This document shows, piece by piece, positions 12,232 through 22,100 of a DNA stretch of 64,000 bases. The notes beneath the pieces are model-generated. The model was not told where the DNA came from. It searched no databases and saw only the letters and a program-made list of their open reading frames with translations. The stretch comes from Prochilodus magdalenae (Eukaryota; Chordata; Actinopteri; Characiformes; Prochilodontidae), in the NCBI GenBank assembly GCA_024036415.1, contig JAMWET010002875.1, forward strand, positions 43,501 through 107,500. The letters run 5' to 3'. Position 1 is the stretch's first letter; the number at the start of each line of letters is the position of its first letter. The position numbers were made by a program, and so were the translations under genes.

Positions 12232-12542
12232 AATGCAGATGATGCTCAGATGGACCTGGAGCAGGAAACCATTGCTGTGTTTGTCATTCGGAGGGAAGGG
12301 GAAGGGCTACAGGAGCCTCTAGAAGACATTGGCCTCGTTATTGAGGGTGTGACTGTGTTGCGTGAACTGTCCTCAGTTGCCTTAGCTTGTGCCCTGCTTT
12401 TAGGTTTGATATATGTTCTTAACCTAGCCTATCCAAAACCTCTATGTTTCAGTTTTGAAGTGCTCCAGTCATCATGCAACTTGAGCAGCACAAGATGTCT
12501 CCAAAAGTCCAGAACCTCTGTGGAAGACTAGAGATTCCCTAG
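12232..12542 (+). pseudogene. terminal exon of a teleost-expanded uncharacterised (SAMD3-like) family, frameshifted
   Basis: A pyrimidine tract and CTGTAG acceptor at 12230-12231 open a frame reading DLEQETIAVFVIRREGEG, PLEDIGLVIEGV and ALLLGLIYVLNLAYP, the pattern of the C-terminal region of a large teleost family usually annotated as uncharacterised or SAM-domain-containing protein 3-like. After codon CTCCAG (12463-12468) the family frame is lost and resumes one frame over at ATG 12474 (MQLEQHKMSPKVQNLCGRL), ending at TAG 12540. The degenerate copy at 13077-13211 has nine bases where this exon has five, which would restore the frame, so a 4-bp deletion here is the simplest reading. Upstream exons were not found. 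It could be a truncated gene or a pseudogene fragment; family assignment is from motif memory. Confidence 0.5.
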
Positions 12543-13076
12543 CGACACGTTATGGAAGGAAACACAAAGGTGTTTGAAAGGAAGACAATATTTAGAATTT
12601 ACAGATGTTGGGCCATGTTTACTTGTTTTTCACCACTGAATCCCTTCCTCATTGCTGCTGTCAGTTATGCCATTTACTCAAGGTGATTTTCTGTTCTCCT
12701 CGTGGCCTTTTTTTTCTCTTGTCGTAAAAATCGCATAAATTCCACTTGGACCCTTCAGACAGAGTAGCATTGCTGCAAATTGGATTTCAGTAACACATGT
12801 TAAAGTGGCCCAAATCGGAATTAAAAATGTCAGATTCAGTGAATTTCTTGCTGTATTAACAGCCAAACAAATGACACACCTATATTGGATATGCCACGAA
12901 AGATCAGGTTTGGGCTGCATTTACATGCTGTGTGAAAGCAGTTTAAGACATTTTTCATACAGCAATGTGAGTTAAGGCTTTTCCTCATTTTTGTCCAAAT
13001 GTTGCTTTGTTACATTTCAAAAAACAGTTAAAAAAAATCTTCATTTCAGCGAGCTGTTGGTTACGATTGTTATAAT
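12543..13076. other. 3'-flanking DNA between duplicated exon fragments
   Basis: AT-rich sequence that would be 3' UTR of the 12232 exon if transcribed. The minus-strand open frame 12678-12920 has no recognisable domain. Confidence 0.4.
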
Positions 13077-13211
13077 GCATGAACTGTCCTCAGTTGCGTC
13101 AGCTTGTACCCTGCTTCAAGGTTTGATATTTACTTAACCTAGCCTATCCAAAACCTTCAGTTTTTAAGTGCTCCAGAAAATTATTATGCAACTTGAGCAG
13201 CACAGGATATT
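13077..13211 (+). pseudogene. degenerate partial duplicate of the 12232 exon
   Basis: The stretch from GCATGAACTGTCCTCAGTTG to TGCAACTTGAGCAGCACAGG repeats 12360-12498 in the same orientation with substitutions and several deletions that destroy the frame. It is useful mainly as a witness: at the junction where the first copy is frameshifted it keeps CAGAAAATTATTATG, in frame with the family pattern. It lies about 0.7 kb downstream of the first copy. Confidence 0.75.
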
Positions 13212-13733
13212 TGACCCTTTTTTATTTGACACGCAACTTATAACATAATGTAGAAAAGCCAAAGCTCTGATTTTGCACACATTTTGTTGTAGCAGGAGTT
13301 ACTTGTCCAAATGTTTTCTTTGCTTATCCTCCGCTTTGGTGTTAAAGAAAACAATGTTTCTTTCTGTGCTGGTGGTTTTATGTACCATCTAAACAAACCC
13401 TACAGCATTTATTAGTACAGGCCATTTCAGACCTAAAATTCTGCTTTTTGTGCTTTGGGAATAACTCAAATGCAAACATGACCACATTAAAATGTACTTT
13501 TGGGAATTTCAGTTGAAATCTTAAAGGACATGGTTATATGCCTCTGCATTAACCGTTTGACGAGCTATAAGAGCAAATACCCTTAATAACTGGTCAAATG
13601 CTGTTTGGTTTGTGAAGGACCATAATTAAAAGAGTGGGTGCAATGTTTGTCCCCAGATACTGTATTTATGTGGACATATGTTTATATATTTGCATGTGGA
13701 GCTATATCTGCATATATATTTCCTGCAAATTAA

Positions 13734-13766
13734 AATAAAATGTTTGTTCAAAAAAAAAAAAAAAAA
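13734..13766 (+). terminator. AATAAA signal followed by a genomic poly(A) run
   Basis: AATAAA at 13734-13739 is followed about ten bases later by a run of 17 A. This is the arrangement of a polyadenylated transcript end copied back into DNA, and could mark the end of a retroposed 3' sequence including the 12232 exon. An ordinary A-rich tract next to a normal polyadenylation site would look the same. Confidence 0.4.
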
Positions 13767-14043
13767 GAAGGATTCTATGATTGTCATTTATTCTGGGCTA
13801 CTTACATCAGACTTAATATCTCCATACTGAAGAAAAGCTATTTCAGATGGTTGTGACAGTGTTCTTGTGCAGGTCCCATCTTTTAAGGCCTTCCCCTACT
13901 TCCTATGACCGCCCAGTTAGTTTGCTGGAGCTCAGATATGTCGATCATACCACCAGCAAATACAGTTTCATGCCTGTACAATGTAAGAAACCTGTCCATA
14001 GCCTCTTGATCGCTAACCTCTTGGCTGTGATGGGCCAAATATA

Positions 14044-15542
14044 CACTGCTCAAAAAAATCAACTCAGTTCAACTTCAGGGATATTGATCTGGTCAGTTAA
14101 GTAGTAGGGAGGGCCGTAAATCAGTTTCAGCTGCTTTGGTGTTAATGAAATTAATAACAGGTGCAGTAGAGGAGGAACAATGAGACACCCCCCAAAACAG
14201 GAATGGTTTAAAAGGATGAGGTCATTGACATTTTATCCCACCTCATCTTTTCCCACTGTTTTTTTACTAGTTTTGCAGTTGACTTGGATCAGCGTCACTA
14301 CTAGTACCATGGTGCGGTACCTGGACCCTACAGAGGTCACACAATTAGTCCAACTATTGAAGGATGGCACATCAATATGTGCCATTTCCCCAAGGTTTGC
14401 TGTGTCTCCCAGCACAGTCTTAAGAGTACGGTGGAGATTCCAGGAGACAGGCAGTTACTCTGGGAGAAGGCTGTAGAAGGTCCTTAACCCCTTAGCAGGA
14501 CCGGTATCTGCTCCTTTGTGCAAAGAGGAACAAGATGAGCACTGCCAGAGCCCTACTGCTGTGAATGTATCTGACCAAACAATCAGAAACAGGCCTCATG
14601 AGGGCGGCCTGAGGGCCAGACGTCCTGTAGTGGGCCCTGTGCTCACTGGCCAGCACTGTAGAGCTCGATTGGCATTTGCCACAGAACACCAGAATTGGCA
14701 GATCCGCCACAGACGCCTTGTGCTTTTCACAAATGAGAGCAGGTTTTACCTGAGCACATGTGGCAGACATGACAGGCTGTGGAGGCGTCGTGGAGAATGT
14801 TATACTGCCTGCAACATCATTCAGCATGACTGGTTTGGTGGTGGGTCAGTGATGGATTGGGGAGGCATATCCCTGGAAGGATGCACAGACCTCTACAGGC
14901 TAGACAACGGCACCCTGACTGTTATTAGGCATCGGGATGAAATCCTCGGACCCCTTGTCAGACCCTACGCTGGTGCAGTACGTATTGGGTTCCTCCTGGT
15001 GCACAACAATGCCCGGCCTCATGTAGCGAGAGTATGCAGGCAGTTCTTGGAGAATGAAGGAATTGATACCATTGACTGGCCCATCGGCTCGCCTGACCTA
15101 AATCCAATAGAACACCTCTCGGACATTATGTTCCGGTCTATCCGACGTCACCAGGTTGCCCTTCAGACTGTCCAGGAGCTCAGTGATGCCCTGGTCCAGA
15201 TCCCCCAGGACACCATCCGTCGTCTCATTAGGAGCATGCCCCCACGTTGCATACAAGCGTGTGGGGGCCATACAAACTACTGAGCACCATTTTGAGTTGC
15301 TGCAGTGGAATTTGGGTTAAATGGACGAGTCTGCGGTATCATTTTTTACGCTTTGATTTTCAGGGTGTCTTTGAATTCAACCCTCTGTAGGGTGATCATT
15401 TTCATTTCCAATAAACAATGTGGCATCCTTTTATTCCTAACACATTACCCAGTCTATATAAGGGAAAGATATTCTGCATGATTTTTTTCCCATTGAGATC
15501 TGATATGTTTTCAAAGTGTTCCCTTTATTTTTGTGAGCATTG
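14044..15542 (+). mobile_element. Tc1/mariner element, near full length, inactive
   Basis: The left end reads CACTGCTCAAAAAAAT after a TA. The right end is its diverged inverse (CCCTTTATTTTTGTGAGCA) followed by a TA at 15543-15544. The 1.5-kb length and the single plus-strand transposase are typical of the teleost Tc1 group with CACTGCTCAAAAAAATAAAG ends. Related copies are at 34193-34905 (+, degraded) and 43829-44838 (-, deleted). The left subterminal region has diverged strongly from the usual family sequence. Confidence 0.85.
14309..15283 (+). pseudogene. Tc1 transposase (DD34E), broken and catalytically substituted
   Basis: The frame starts at MVRYLDPTEVTQLVQLL and keeps the N-terminal helix-turn-helix region (FAVSPSTVLRVRWRFQETG). 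It then hits a TAG at 14474 where a few codons present in the 34.3-kb copy (GAGCTGGACAAG) are missing. The catalytic half reopens from 14516. Two of the three acidic catalytic residues are changed: FTNESRF has Asn (14732-14734) for the first Asp, and VHNNARPH has Asn (15005-15007) for the second. The final SPDLNPIEHL keeps Glu. The C-terminus ends in the family's GGHTNY. It is therefore dead both by stop and by active-site loss. Confidence 0.85.
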
Positions 15543-15689
15543 TACTTTCAGTGAGGTAGGATATGGACATAGAGCCTCCAGACGCTCTGGCGCATCATCC
15601 AAAATTTGGTGACCCTAGGTCCAAAGGTGAAGGAGTTTGGGCGCTGAGCTTTATTAGTGATCCTAGGGGACTTGGGTGATGGTAATCTC

Positions 15690-15919
15690 TAGCACCACAT
15701 GTTTTGCAATCTGACGATGTCCATTTTAGTCCAATTTGGTGATCGTACAGGTTGGAGAGATACTATTAGGAACCTCTATAAATGCATGCCAAGGCGTCTG
15801 CCTGTTGCATTAGCAAACATGGTGGCCCAACGCCATACTGAAAGATGCCATTTACGTATGTGTACCTCAGTTAATATTGCCCATATCAGTCAACACTTTT
15901 CATTAATTATTTTTCCTGG
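15690..15919 (+). mobile_element. Tc1-like C-terminal relic, 5' part of a split copy
   Basis: The frame around 15753-15830 reads DTIRNLYKCMPRRLPVAL, the C-terminal pattern of a Tc1 transposase of a different family from 14044. It continues into TTGCCCATATCAGTC and TTAATTATTTTTCCTGGT, where it is interrupted at about 15920. The remainder resumes at 16376 (AACCTTTACTTC). The uninterrupted counterpart is at 38715-38950. Confidence 0.6.
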
Positions 15920-16375
15920 TGGAGATAGATAGCTGTATAGATAGACAGATGTAGCAGTTTCACAATACAGTACAGTAAAACAAAACAAAAATGAATGATG
16001 AATGAATGAACCTAAATATGTAGGTACCGGCTCAGCAAAATAGCTATTAAACTATAAACTATAAATAATACAGTAATCTATAGATAAATATATCTCATGT
16101 ATTACAATAAGGCAAGAAATATGTACAGGAAAGTCTATATACAAAAATACAAATATAAATGTAGAAAAAAATAGAAACAATGTGAAAAACCGAAGTGCAA
16201 AAAGGCAGTGCAATAATAATAAATGTGCAAGGCGTGCAGATTTCAGCAGAAAATGACAATACTGAAAAAGATGATAAACATGTACATATATTGGTATTTA
16301 AGTAAACTGTTCTAGTGCATCCATGAGTGCAGTCGTACAGGATATACAGTAAAGTGACCAGTTTGTTCAGCTTGG
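15920..16375 (-). mobile_element. LINE 3' tail inserted into a Tc1 relic
   Basis: Starts with an imperfect GATAGATAG run and includes TAAACTATAAACTATA, GATAAATATATCTCA and GTGCAATAATAATAAATGTG, matching the 3' UTR portion of the LINE at 49790-50285 in the same orientation. Only the tail is present, as expected for a 5'-truncated LINE copy whose sense strand is minus. The ends fall cleanly where the host relic is broken, with a possible short TGGT duplication. No coding remains. Confidence 0.6.
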
Positions 16376-16475
16376 TAACCTTTACTTCTTTTGGAATAAC
16401 ACTGCAGTCTGACACTTCCTTCTGGATGCCACTACTTTTTTGGATGATGAGTGTATACATATATGTATATGATAT
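16376..16475 (+). mobile_element. Tc1-like relic, 3' part of the split copy
   Basis: AACCTTTACTTCTTTTGGAA and TTCCTTCTGGATGCCACTAC correspond to 38856-38945 (AACCTTTATCTTCCTTCCAA, TTCCTTTTGGGTGTAGCTAT). Together with 15690-15919 this restores one continuous relic once the LINE tail is removed. Confidence 0.55.
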
Positions 16476-17204
16476 TTCAGATAATGTAATAGTGGACTCG
16501 GTAGATGATCGGTTATATTAATTTTGAGCTTGTCTGAATATGCAAAATGCTGATAAATAGCACAAACATTAACAGACATATATTAATTATTAATCTATCA
16601 CTTTCTTTATGGGGCACTTGTGTTATGCTGAAATGAGATTAAATGAATTTGCAGAGGTGTACAAGACTGAGACAAAAGTGGGGGACGAGGGGAAAACTGA
16701 GGCCAGTGAAGGTTGTGATGAACAGGCACCTCAAACCTTAACAATGCTAACTTGCCCTCAGGCATTGAAAAATATTTTTCCCCCCTCACGGTATAATATT
16801 CAAGTGGAGCAAATGCAACCGTTTTCAATATCGGGTGGGGCACAAACAATCAGAGATAGATTTTTTATGTAATTCAGGAAAAGATTTTTTATTGTTAAAA
16901 TAGTATTCAAAAATGTTTACATGCCTCTGGATTTTACCTAGCAGACATTCATTCTGTTTTTTCACCTTAATTTTAACTGTTCCCCTCTGTGGTGACTCAT
17001 TGTGCTGAGCATTTCTGCAACAGAAAAAATTAAAACTGTATGGTTATCATGTCTAAATCTGTGAAAATATTAATCAACCTGAGACCTAAACCTTTTTTGT
17101 TCACAATTGTGAAGACAAGTTTAAAAAAAAGCATACAATTTCAGCTAAAAAAGGGAAATTTCCTTTGTCATTACTATGAGAATCATGTTTTTTGCACTCC
17201 ATGC
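16476..17204. other. AT-rich DNA, nothing recognised
   Basis: No exon, repeat end or RNA gene is supported. The overlapping open frames at 16607-16872 on both strands have no domain features. Confidence 0.45.
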
Positions 17205-17400
17205 ATTGGTAATTCAGGGAAAACACACACATTCACTCACATCTTGGGGCAGTTTAGCATGTCCAACTCTGACAACATGTCTTTGGACTGTGGGAGAAAA
17301 CTCACACAGACTCATGGAGGATATATAAACTTCACACAGGAAAGGACTTGGGAATTAAACGCAGACCCTTTTTACTGTGAGGCAACACAGTGTTTTATTG
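17205..17400 (-). repeat. degenerate V-SINE-like repeat, antisense
   Basis: Reads TTTGGACTGTGGGAGAAAAC, AACTTCACACAGGAAAGG, TTTTACTGTGAGGCAACACA. These are diverged phrases of the very common teleost repeat whose sense strand includes TGTGTGGAGTTTGCATGTTC. A sense-oriented relative lies at 21642-21890. It is strongly diverged and has no function I can infer. Confidence 0.65.
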
Positions 17401-19105
17401 TCAAAATAGTGTAAACAAATTTGATCAAACCCTTTAGATTTCACCTAGCAAACATTCTTTACGTTTTTGGTGCAATTTAGTCCTAACTTTAACTTACTTC
17501 ATGTAACAGTATATTAGAGAAAGCGAGAGAGAAAATATTTATAAAACCTTAAAAAAATTTACCAACATGAAAAAGTGTTTTTAATTGGTATTGTGTTTTT
17601 AATAAATGCTACCAGCTGGTTTGGCTATGGCGCACAGGATGTGTGACTATGCAGAGTAGACTGCACAGAGCCACCTGAAAGATTGCTAGATGTGCAGGAA
17701 AACTGTGGGTGCATCCCAATTACACACTTAATAGCAATACTGACTCTTTTTTTGTTTGTATTTTTTTAAATGTTAAAGTTGAGTATACTCAAAAAAACAC
17801 AAAGCACACTTGAAACCAGCCCATTTTTAGGTGCGGTAAAGAGGCACTATTCTCCCACAATGCAATGGAAAACGGAAGGGGTCGGAACAATTGAGGATGC
17901 CAATGCGACGGCAGCTGTGTTGGTGGCAGGACCAGAATTCGGGTATAAATGTTTAAACACCATTTAAAAACCGTCAAAGCAGTTAACACCATTTACTTAC
18001 TTGGCTGTGTCCCAAAACACGGTTATTGCTGTCCCTATCTCTTATGTGTTATGAAAACCGATTTCTTGACGCCAGGTTAAGTGGCTTCTGTGAAGTAAAT
18101 ATTATTGTCACGTCAACGGGTGTGCCCGACTCCGCTGATCCTCTGGACTCCATTTCCCAAAGTGCACAGCCAGATGACGTCACACCAATGTTCCCAACCG
18201 TCCAATCAGTTTCAGCCCCAGCTGTCTGCAGTCATTACCTGTCTGCCTTTAAGCTACACACAAACACTCACGCATCACCTTGTTGTTTTTTTGTTTTTTT
18301 GTTTTGCCAAACACGTTTCGCTTCTCTTATAGGTAATGATATGGTAATTTTACAGTAACAAATTGCTTTTAATCATTAATTAAATAACAATTTCCTAGTT
18401 ATCACTAAATTATAAATCAGAAAGTGTGAAAGTGTTAACAAGGGCATGAACAGGTAAGAAGTAAAACAGAAAGCGAATTAGTATTTTACACCGTAATACC
18501 AGGAAATTACAGCAGAACTACTTCATTAATTTTAGGTTAATATCTAACGTCATATTATATACATATTATATACTATTATATTATTCTCATATTAATCATT
18601 AGGAACTATTAAATAAGAATGTAATTTTAAATCATTTTATTACTTATGTTTTCTGACTGTATTATGATTAATGACTGATATAAATGATAATATTTAGGAA
18701 AGTGTTTGTTACCATTGTGCTTCTATTACATTACTGCCTTGCTACCACTACAATTGCTCACTTATTACACTTATTCATTGTTTTTTTTCTGGATGTTGAG
18801 GTGAAACAGTGGCATCCATTATATGTCCATGTTTGTTATCACAACATTACCACAACCCACTTTTAACGAACATGCTTGTAACTTCCCTTTTAGCCTGAAT
18901 GGGGCAGTAAGTTGTAACACTTAAAAAAAAGAGAGAAATCTGTCTCATATAAACATCTTTCACATGCTGGGAACATTTTAATTCATAGTCTATTATCATT
19001 TAATCCGAAATCACCTCACCTTGCTGTTTACAAATACAATCGATATACTACGTTAGAACATCAGTAGTTCAAAATGACGTCTACGGCCACTTTAAATTAG
19101 AACGG
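17401..19105. other. intergenic DNA upstream of FAM234B
   Basis: No gene is recognisable. A TCCCACAATGCAATGG stretch at about 17857-17872 resembles the motif found in the FAM234B promoter. Open frames at 17770-17967 and 18026-18358 carry no domain I know. 18360-18700 is AT-rich low-complexity DNA. Confidence 0.4.
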
Positions 19106-19130
19106 ACAACATTTCCCACAATGCCTTGGG
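19106..19130 (+). promoter_or_regulatory. ZNF143/THAP11-like site in FAM234B promoter
   Basis: CATTTCCCACAATGCCTTGG lies about 45 bases upstream of the FAM234B start codon. The core TCCCA-n-AATGC resembles the ACTACAATTCCCAGCATGC element bound by ZNF143/THAP11 in many housekeeping promoters. No TATA box is evident between it and the ATG, which suits a TATA-less promoter. Confidence 0.45.
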
Positions 19131-19173
19131 GTCTGCAGCGCTGCACTGTATACAGGCCCCGTTATTGTCCCTA

Positions 19174-22100
19174 ATGGCAGCGGCACTGTCCAGAGCTCTC
19201 AAACTGCCCGGTAAGACAAACCGCTAAATTAAAAGATTTTTATCTGTTTATCGTTGTAGCTGAATAACTAAGGAAGATTTTGTTTGGTGTGTTTTTGCTG
19301 CAGTACCATTATTGCCGTTATAGTTTCGTTAACGCAACGCAGTAGTTCAGCACGCTGCACGAGGTTTACCTCGTATATTTTTATATTGTACATTTCATAT
19401 GGTGGCTGTCTTAAAATAATTTTAAAAAATTAAATAACGTTTAAGCGATATTTAATTTATTGCAGTAAGTATACAGCAGGTTTGCTGTCGTAATCTCTCT
19501 TTGCGGGTACCAGGTGCCTTTAGAATGACGAAAAACATGAACATTTGGTTAATTTGTAATCCAAAAACTACATCTTGTATTAAAAAAGAAAAAACGTTGA
19601 GACGGCTGAAATTAGAGTAAATTAGAAATTGCTAATACAGTAGGAAAGCTAGCCGGGTTGTTTAAAGTAATGTGGCAAAAGGAAGAGACATTTAATAATT
19701 CACAGTCCTTGCTTTGCTCGTATTTAGGTCACTAGCTAGCAGTTTTGGTTTAATTATTATTCAAAACAATGCATTGTTTTTATGGATTACTCTCTGTTAT
19801 ATGCTGTAATCGTGAATTATGATGTACTATACAGTATGACATGCTACACTGAAAGGTACCTTTTGTTAGGAAACATAAGCATACTACATTCCACGTTATG
19901 TTTTTAAGTTAAATTAACGCCATATACCATGTTTTGAGCCTTACAGTCAGTCATATCCAAATATCCAATTATATCTACACTAGAACGTGAATGTAGTGTA
20001 AATTTAAAGGGCCTATATTCTACAACTCTCTTGACAATTTGACATGACCATTTTCCAACCTCTCTGTCTCGTACAGACTAATTTTGTTTCTGTGTTAAGA
20101 CTGATGTATATCAACAGGTTTTGTTATGATTGACTCTCCTGTATTGTGCTTTATTTAAATTGCAGTCCAGACTAAAGCACTCTTTATACATCAGATCGGC
20201 TTATCTAGGAACTGCCCCTATTTTTGGAGAAAACAAATGACCATCTCCATAGGCAGTAATGTAAAATTAATTAGTGTATTATGACCATTTGTAATCTATA
20301 CCTATGAGACATGAATTTACCTAAACAGTTTCCTATTTTATTCTCAACATTTACATTTAAATGAATGCACTTGTTTGTTGAGTGGCTACATGTGGACTAG
20401 TTATTAAAATTAGTTGCGCAAGTTGTATGATTGTCTCTCTCTTTTTTTTTTTTTTGTAATGACCTGCTATACTTGTCCAGCTGCAATTAAAAAATAAACG
20501 TCTCAGTGAATCAACACACACTAAGCTACACAGAAAAACAAGCTGGAGGAGGCTGTCAGCACACTTAAATATGTCATAGTTTAGCTGTAACGGGGTTATT
20601 GCAGGTTGCAAATGCATAGTTGCTTTATTTAAGAAACATGGGTCAAAACACAGGTTGGTATCAACAAAGACATGTCCATAAATTGAGAGACGACAGCCAG
20701 GAAAAAAACAAGGGTCAAAACTTAGAATGAACACAAACACGACAAAAAACAAAAACAGCAGGTAAACACGGCTTAGACTCACGAGAGGAAAAACAGAGAC
20801 TTTGCAAAACAGACAGGGCAAACAAAGGAGTCTTAATAGAAGTCCAAATGAATTACAGATTAGTATCAGGGGTGGCAGTGGGTGGAGCCAGGGGGGAGCA
20901 GGAAAAGCAGTGCTATAACCTGAAGTAACCAGAGGGGGCGTTGATTGACATGGACAAGACCAGACAGACAGACAGAAGTGACATTAGGTAAAGGTTGTGT
21001 GGACAAGCCTAGGTTTTTGTTTTGCTATATTTAGACGTAATTACACAGTTGCATAAAACTGACATTTGCATTTGAGTGTATCAACACATGTGTGTTCCTA
21101 AATAAATATTATCATGTTTTTATTGCAGACAATTACAGATCTTTATGGGTTAAGGGTCATTGGTGGGAATTTCCCCTACTTTGTAGAACAATAAGCTCAT
21201 CTTTTAAAACAGTGTCTCCAGTCATAAATCCAGTTAAAGAATGTGTGAGAGTTTAATAGAAGGTTGATTGTATATGTTTGGAAAAAGCTGCTGTTCATCC
21301 TGCTGTTATTTAAATGAAATGCTAAAACAGATTAATTTAAACAACTGTATGTATATTTTATTGTTTGCAAAGTTTTTTTTTTTTAATTAACACTTAGTTT
21401 AGATATACTCTTGTAAACAATAAGCAAGAAGGAAAACGGAGAGTAATTTATAGATTAATATAAAAAGAAGAGCGGGTAATGATAATAAGTATAATAATAA
21501 TAATGAAACTTCTTATCTTTTTATTAAATTGATAGCATTTGTGATTAAGGTTTAGATGAGCCTAACTACTAAAATGGAATTGAACAGATCTTTCAATATT
21601 GTTGTATTTATTTGTTTTATTGACCAATTAAAACCATGGAAGGCATGGTTGGTAGCACTGTTGTCTCCCAGCAAGAAGGGGCATCCAGGGTCCTTTCTGT
21701 GTGGAATTTGCATGTTCTCCCTGTGTTTGTGTGGGCACTCGTACCACAATCCAGCATGTGAGTGAATGAGTGTGTATGTCTATGTGTCTGCCCTGGGATG
21801 GATTGGTGTTTCCTGCCTTCTCTCTGTTGCATACTTGAATAGACTCCAGCACCCCCATGACTCAGAATGATAAAGTGGTTTAAAAATGAGTGACAACTCT
21901 TTGCACCACTTTTTGTGGTTAACAGCTGCTGTTATGGCGTAATATCTTAGGTTTCCAACAACATTCTGATATCTAGCAAAACGATAGCTAGCTAATACAA
22001 CTAGCTACAGTCATCAGCTAGAGAACCAGCACCTAATCAGCTTTACCAAGTTAGCAATTGCTACTAAAATGTGACATCTTTCTTAATATGATAACTTCTT

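Noticed and set aside
17041..17414. 124-codon plus-strand open frame
   Set aside because: Its C-terminal half is the antisense of a SINE-like repeat and the rest is featureless.
20357..20821. 154-codon minus-strand open frame in FAM234B intron 1
   Set aside because: Hydrophobic low-complexity translation overlapping repeat-like DNA, with poly-Lys from a T run; no domain.
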